Program-made: the position numbers and the translations under genes
NCBI GenBank assembly: GCA_037974665.1
Contig: CM075772.1
Span: 36,681,052 to 36,745,051, forward strand
DNA: 64,000 nucleotides
Reading direction: 5' to 3'
From: Ehretia macrophylla
Taxonomy: Eukaryota > Streptophyta > Magnoliopsida > Boraginales > Ehretiaceae
Part shown: in pieces, positions 58,416 through 64,000 of the stretch
How the letters are laid out: each line of letters begins with the position of its first letter
Numbering within the stretch: position 1 is the first letter of the stretch
Notes under the pieces: model-generated
Databases searched by the model: none
What the model saw: only the letters and a program-made list of their open reading frames with translations
What the model was told of the DNA's origin: nothing

Positions 58416-61400
58416 TTTTGTCGTATATGCCCCTGGGTCCCGAACGTTTGAGGATGTGGTGGACTTATTCATCATATAGTAGTTGCACCAACGCCGTGCT
58501 TCATCGAGTTGATTAACCTTTCTCAGCGGTGTGCCTACTTTGCCTCTGCCTTATCATCTAAAATCTTTGCTCTTTTTTCCGGGCCTTGCCTTGTTGGCCT
58601 ACCAAAAAAACCGGCTTGAATTGAACCCTGATAGAATACTTTTCCAGATTCAAAAACTCTTTCCTTTTCTGGCTCCTATTTTGTCTAACCTCAATTACTC
58701 CCACCCCGAACTCGCGGTTAACGGCCCTTTTTGGATCCCTTATTTTCATGCTTCTTTCTTTTAAGCAATTCCCAATTTCTCGATCGCAGGTTTGGAACCC
58801 AGGGACGGACATATCAAAAGTGTCTACTCAAAGAGATATCGACCGAGGAAATGCTAACGTATCCGTTCCATGCAGACTTTTCACATTTGCCTCACCGAAA
58901 CTACACGAGGATCTCGATGAGACACTGATTACACTTTACACACACTGGCATTTTACGGATTAGCAGAACCAATGCCACAATAAGGCATTCAAAGAATCCA
59001 CTGATAGGCGACGTAGGTGGGGTTATGAAAGAAACTACAATAAGCACACATCTCTTACCTTTTCGCAGGAGATATAAGGCTATGTCCTAAGTCTGTTAAT
59101 AAGGGAATAATAAGACTCTTTTCCACCTTATCCGAATAAAGACCAGGTTGGTCCGATCGTCACTTCGCTCCTACTTGACGCAGGGGAGTCTAAAGCAAAC
59201 AAATCTTCTTTGCAAAAAGGCATACTAAGCTTACTCTATCTAAGGGAAAAAATCATCTCTTTATAGGCCGAGAGGAAAGAGAAGAACTAGGTATTCCACT
59301 CTAAGTCTAAGAAGAGGTATTATGAGTAGGTAAAATACCAATTATATATCACTAGATAAACAAAGAGTTACGATTGTTGTACATGAGGGGGAATTCACTA
59401 CTTAACACTACCACTACTTTTCTCCATACCAACACTGGTTGCACAGATTAAACGCTTTAACTACTTACCTTGCCACTCTCACCAAACGCCTTTCGATGCT
59501 TACTACTCAATGCAACCCAGAACCAATAGCTGCTCAGTCAGAAGGAAGATTGTCACCTTTTCGAATAGACCATGAAAGGTTAGTTACTCATCTTGGGGTT
59601 ATTCTTTACCAAACCTAATATTACCCTCTGGAGATCCATGAAGGAAGTCATTTCGATTTCCAGAGAAGATAGTTTGAAGAATAATTTTTTCTTGAAAGAA
59701 GGTGGGGATAGAATAGTGATAGTAAGCGTGCTCAATCTACTCTTGTTGTAGTCAGTCCTGAAGCTGGTGATAACGCTATTTTTACCCTTTTGCCAATCTT
59801 CCCCGTTGTATGAGTTACCCTTCCCCTATGGGGGATTTCATTCTCAATTCAAGTACAATCCGGTTAGGGGGACTTTAAGTCAGTCCACCAGCGAATCCAT
59901 AAGTCAGTTGACTTGAAAAGGAAGTCATTCCCCTTTTAAGGCTAGACCTTGAAGTTGGAAGTTTCAGTTCAAGTCCCTAGTTCAAGAATAAGCAAGAGGA
60001 TTGTAAGTAGTAAGCAAACAAGCTAGCAAATAGTTAGAAAGCTAACCCGAAAGCAGAGGGAAGGTCAAAGTCAGGTTTGAGAGCTGGTGCTATAGATGGT
60101 AAGTCCCCAAGGATTGGGATAGACTAAGCTTTTAGAGCAATTCCTCGGTGAGATTAGTGATGGTACGCTAACCCCGATGAGTAAGGTTCTAATAATCTAT
60201 CCCATGCGGCAGTAATTAGTTACGCTCTATCAATTAAGTAATCCCCTCATATAAACCTCTCTCAAGTAGAGCTATCAGTAATTCTATCTTTTCCGTCCCT
60301 AGGAGATAGAGCATTGATTGGGATATACCAACTATCAGTTTCCTTGGTGTTTCCAACCCTTGTGCCTGTAAGTTCGTTATTCATGAATTTAGCACAGAGC
60401 GTTGTATAAGGCAACTATCTAATCCCTCGTCCAATAGAAGAAAGCAGAGTCAAAGGGAAAGGTATTTTAAAAGGCTATCTATCTTCCCCCTCCCCCCCTC
60501 CCCGCTTCGATGCTTATGGGTAAACGAATGACATATTTGAGATGAGAGAGTTAGGATTGATTTCAACCTTGCTTAACACATGGAATTGGCCATCTTTCCT
60601 TGGCTAGAATAGTGAATTCAAAGTTTGTTTTTGGGGGGCTTATAGAAGCTCGTGAATACTAGATTTATAGGAGTGAAGAAGGGAGATAGAAGGAATGCCG
60701 AGAATCCGCTGCACGAATACGCTCTTGTCTCTTTGAATCGTATAATCCATGGTGAGTGCTATCGTATATAAGATCACAGCCATATTTAGGAGTGATCTTT
60801 CCATCTTCAACAAGACGGGTTTGGTCTATGAAAAGCATCTCCTAAAGGAAGTGCAAGTGACATATGTTATGTTGGCGTAAGTGAACATATTATTACAGAA
60901 TCCCCTGTTTGGATCTTTGATGGAATAGAAAGAGTCGAAGAGGATGTCATGCCATAGAAGGAGCAGCTAATGCCATTTCAAGAAAAAATGGTGCAAGTGA
61001 ATCAGAACTTGAGAATCTAGCTATTGCAAAAACTGTCTTCACATAGGGAAATGCCAACAGCTTTAAGTCTTCTCACATAAGAGTTTGAAAGAGAGGCTAT
61101 TAATGGAAGGCTACTTTTCAGAGGTTGAATGCAGAGAATCGCTACTTACTAAGGTGATTGGGTCGACATTGGTTTTCTCGATAGGGGGCAGTTCGATGTC
61201 CCCTTTCTCTATGAGGCTTTGGATACCTTCCTTCAACCCACAACACTTTTCAAATGGACGGACCTCTTAGGCACAAGAGTTTGGATTATCGGTCTTCCCT
61301 TCTTCATTCGACCTGACCTCTTCCATTGTGGTAGTTCTATATGGTCTTCTTTCATCAACTCCTCGAAGAGATCTTTCCCGATTTCATCAAGGAATTCAAA

Positions 61401-64000
61401 ACCTAAATTCTCTTTTTAGGAAGGTTTCTTCTTACTATTTCCCTTCTCCTTACCCTTTTTCATCATCTTTTTTGGCCTTCCCTATAACCATTCTTCTTTT
61501 TCTTTGCTTCGACTCCAGCTGTCTCAACCTTTGACACTGCCTTGGGCTTTGAGTTGAGTGCCTCTTGCTAAGGTACATTTCTAGGTCATGTGCCTTGGTG
61601 CTTAAGTAATTCAAATCATCAAAGGTTTGAGGGATGAGATGACTGAGAGTTCATGCCTCAAAGATTCGGACCCTTTCGGCTTGCTATGTCCTTTCTTTAT
61701 GCCCCTACCAGGGGGGGGAGGAAGTGGCTGGTCCTCTAGGGCCAGGGAAAGATAGGGTAACATTTTTGGAACACCTGAAGGGAAGGGCTTGCTATCTTGC
61801 GAGAATGTCAGACACAAAATCATTGTCACGCTCATTGCTTTCAATGAGTTCTGTAACTCCAACTTTCCTTTCAGTCTTTCTCCTCACATGCCAAGTCCAA
61901 GGGTTTTACATTAGCTTAATGATAGCGTAAAATATAATTCCACTGCTTGCCAGATCATGAGATGAGATCTGAGTTCAAGTGTAATAATGAATTGCACACA
62001 TACCTACCTGCGAGTAAGAGAAGAAGGTGACCCCAAGATCGATCTTCGCCAAGCTAGCATTTTCAAAAGTTGACTCCTGGCTATGCCTGACGCTCATGAT
62101 AAAGTTAGTTGATAGACCGATGTGATTGAGAATGCTTCTTTTCCAGGCTCCTCCGATGGTAGTGGAAGCTCTTGTTCTTGTTGGTTTTGTTGAAAGTAAC
62201 TATTTACTGTTTTTAGACGAGACAAAATGTCTTCTCAGACAGATAAAGGTTTTTTCGGGTTTCCTATGGAAAGCTTATCGGCTCACTTTGTTCCAAACCT
62301 TTTCTTATGTATGGGATTTCAAGTAGAATCAACTGGTACTGACTTAGAATTGTCCTCGACTACCTTCTTATTTACTTGTTGAGTACTACTGGGCAAAGAC
62401 TTTTTTATATGATTATATGGTATGGAACTTACTAGCTTCCCTTGAGAAGCTGCATTTTTGGGGTTGGGCATTCTTAGGCATGATAGACCAGGAGTAGGTT
62501 AAGGTAAGACCTTTTTATATTCAATTTCTCTTACAGACGAAATCCATAGTTGGCTTGGTCATAACTAGTAGTAGCTCCGATTACTGTTGGAATCAGTGGA
62601 ATCATCTCACTGGGACTTACAAACCATCTCTTTTTCGGTCCAAGACTACTCGAGTTATTTCGTTCTAGCTACATGAATCCTAAGCTTTGGTTCCGAGATT
62701 GGGTAGAGGAGCAGACGGGGAGGTGATGGTAGTGAAGACCCCAGGTAGGGAGAGCCAGGAAACAAAAAGAGGTAGGAAGCCTGCAATTAGTTTCACTCCT
62801 AAAGAAGTAGAGGACAAAGAAGAAGGTGATGCTAGAGTTCCAGTCTTATTCTTTTTTTTTTTGAAAATGGAGGATCGGATCATCGAGCAGATCATAGATA
62901 ATAGGCTTACAGTAGACCTTAGTGGCCTACCTTGCAACTATAGAAGGTGGTAGCTCCTACCTTCTAGTGGAGAAGGAAAAGGTACCCCAGCCTTAAGGTT
63001 GAGGACCTTGTAAAAGATAGCTATGGTGTACCATACCCGAAGCTAATTGAGAATTGAGATGGCTTTCGGATCAAGGCAAGGGAGATAGGCTACACCGTGC
63101 TGAATGAAAAGGTTTTCCCTATTCCCATTAAATTTGTAGAAAAAAATCCCCACCTATTGTCTTCCAACTAGAATTTAGTAGTTTTGGTTTTGCTCCTCGT
63201 TCCTGGGCTCATGCGCTTTTAGGAGGAAGAGTTATATCTGGCGCATATGAGCTGTTGATGTCGCATATCAGTTGTTTAGAATTGGATATGGTATCTAAGA
63301 ATATAAAGATGTCTATGTTATCTTTAACAGATCGGTTTCGGGGCTGTATCCACCTTGGAAAGTAAGCACTATTCGCTTTCAAATGCGTAGCGCACTCTTC
63401 GCTATGAAGGTAGAAAAGTATCTTGAAATAGTCGATTTAGTAGCCTGCTTTCTTTCTTCGGGTATGAACTCCTCCCTTGAAGAAGGCCCATGTTATGGAA
63501 ATTCCACCCGGAGGGTATAGTTACTATAACTAATAAGAAGCATAGAAAAGTAAGTGTAGAATAATAGAATCTCTTATTAGCTTATGAAGGAATTTATTAG
63601 CTCGACCTATAGGGAGAGGAAAGGACCCATTTAAACAAAGTTCTAATTCCCCGTGGTAGACAAGACTCGAGTCAACACTACTAAACCAAAATGATCATGG
63701 GACGGAATACCCCTAATTGGGCGACAAAATGGACCTTTACCTGAAGCGTAAAACTAATTCTATGACGCTACCATGCCCACAAAGGCGAATGAAATAACAT
63801 ATATAGATAGAAATTGCTATTGATACAATTGTACGAAAGTTGTCTAGTGATCCGACGGTGCCGATTAGAAGGTCTCTCGCCCAACGGATATTCTTTAGGT
63901 GTTCCGTGAGAGGGGCAAGAGTGAATAAATACCAATAGAAGTACTATATAAACCTTTCAGAACCTTAGTCCTATGAGAGCTTCAAGAAAGCTTTATAACG
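58416..64000. other. Mitochondrial-like host DNA, right flank
   Basis: No retroelement terminus, tRNA, rRNA or known organellar gene was recognised. The text style (short purine runs, frequent GGAAG, AAGGAAG and TTCTTTC words, GC-rich islands such as the C-rich run near 60485-60505, many short unrelated frames) resembles plant mitochondrial intergenic DNA. Small unassigned frames include 59496-59618 (40 residues, starting MLTTQCNPEP), 62687-62953 (88 residues) and a start-less frame of about 76 codons ending near 63361 (contains SFGFAPRSWAHALLGG). None has a function I can support. Confidence 0.5.
61180..61930 (-). pseudogene. Possible decayed Ty3/Gypsy gag remnant in the mitochondrial-like flank
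   Basis: On the minus strand, broken frames read FDDLNYLSTKAHDLEMYL (61562-61623), recalling the FEELATRAHDMEL motif of plant Gypsy Gag proteins. Further on they read KCCGLKEGIQSLIEKGDI (about 61200-61255), recalling the CxALKxxIQDLIDxG motif of Tat/Athila-type Gag. Upstream, HVRRKTERKVGVTELIESN is plausible Gag sequence. Frames shift several times. Plant mitochondrial genomes are known to hold old nuclear retroelement pieces, so this fits an organellar origin of the flank. The match is from memory of motifs and could be coincidental. Confidence 0.4.

Noticed and set aside
58416..64000. Specific mitochondrial genes (cox, nad, atp, rRNA, tRNA)
   Set aside because: I scanned the flank for familiar protein and tRNA patterns and found none that I could support. 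Only its general style is organellar.

Overview
The window looks like plant (angiosperm) nuclear DNA made almost entirely of nested LTR retrotransposons. The evidence is Ty3/Gypsy chromovirus polyproteins, LTRs of 2.4 to 4.5 kb, initiator-Met tRNA primer sites and clean 5-bp target duplications. No ordinary host gene was recognised. The outermost DNA (617-1372 and 58416-64000) reads like plant mitochondrial intergenic sequence, so the host locus is probably a nuclear copy of mitochondrial DNA. A mitochondrial chromosome carrying nuclear-type elements is the alternative. Bases 1-616 are the right end of another LTR.

The nest resolves by target-site duplications (TSDs) seen directly at both ends of every insertion. 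Element A1 (1373-58410, + strand, TSD TGGCA) sits in the mitochondrial-like DNA. Three insertions lie inside A1. The first is a three-LTR array of the non-autonomous element B (4522-14187, TSD GGGCG). The second is element D (17530-52050, - strand, TSD TCGAG). The third is a solo LTR, E (54458-57468, - strand, TSD TAGGC). D carries the non-autonomous element C in its left LTR (20540-33204, TSD AAGGT) and element A3 in its right LTR (40994-50874, TSD GTTTG). C carries a solo LTR, F (23197-27670, TSD GTATT). The deepest path is host > A1 > D > C > F.

A1 and A3 belong to one family (A). A3 is young: its 2,443-bp LTRs differ at one position that I found by eye, and it has one unbroken Gag-Pol frame of 1,607 residues. 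A1's frame carries twelve stops and no frameshift, and D's carries five stops and no frameshift. B and C have LTRs, primer site and polypurine tract but only 1.1-1.4 kb of non-coding interior. They share a post-primer leader and a hairpin before the polypurine tract with A and D, as expected if they are mobilised in trans.

The most interesting signal is inside the LTRs. Families A to F, although mostly dissimilar in sequence, share an ordered set of small elements. These are GGTGAG(G) splice-donor-like sites, a hairpin with a near-constant CTACTTT-type loop and covarying stems, a palindrome and TCCGGA module (B to F), and a TTTCAG|G acceptor-like site followed in A, C and D by a short acidic reading frame. 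I infer an LTR-embedded intron or structured RNA, which needs transcript data.
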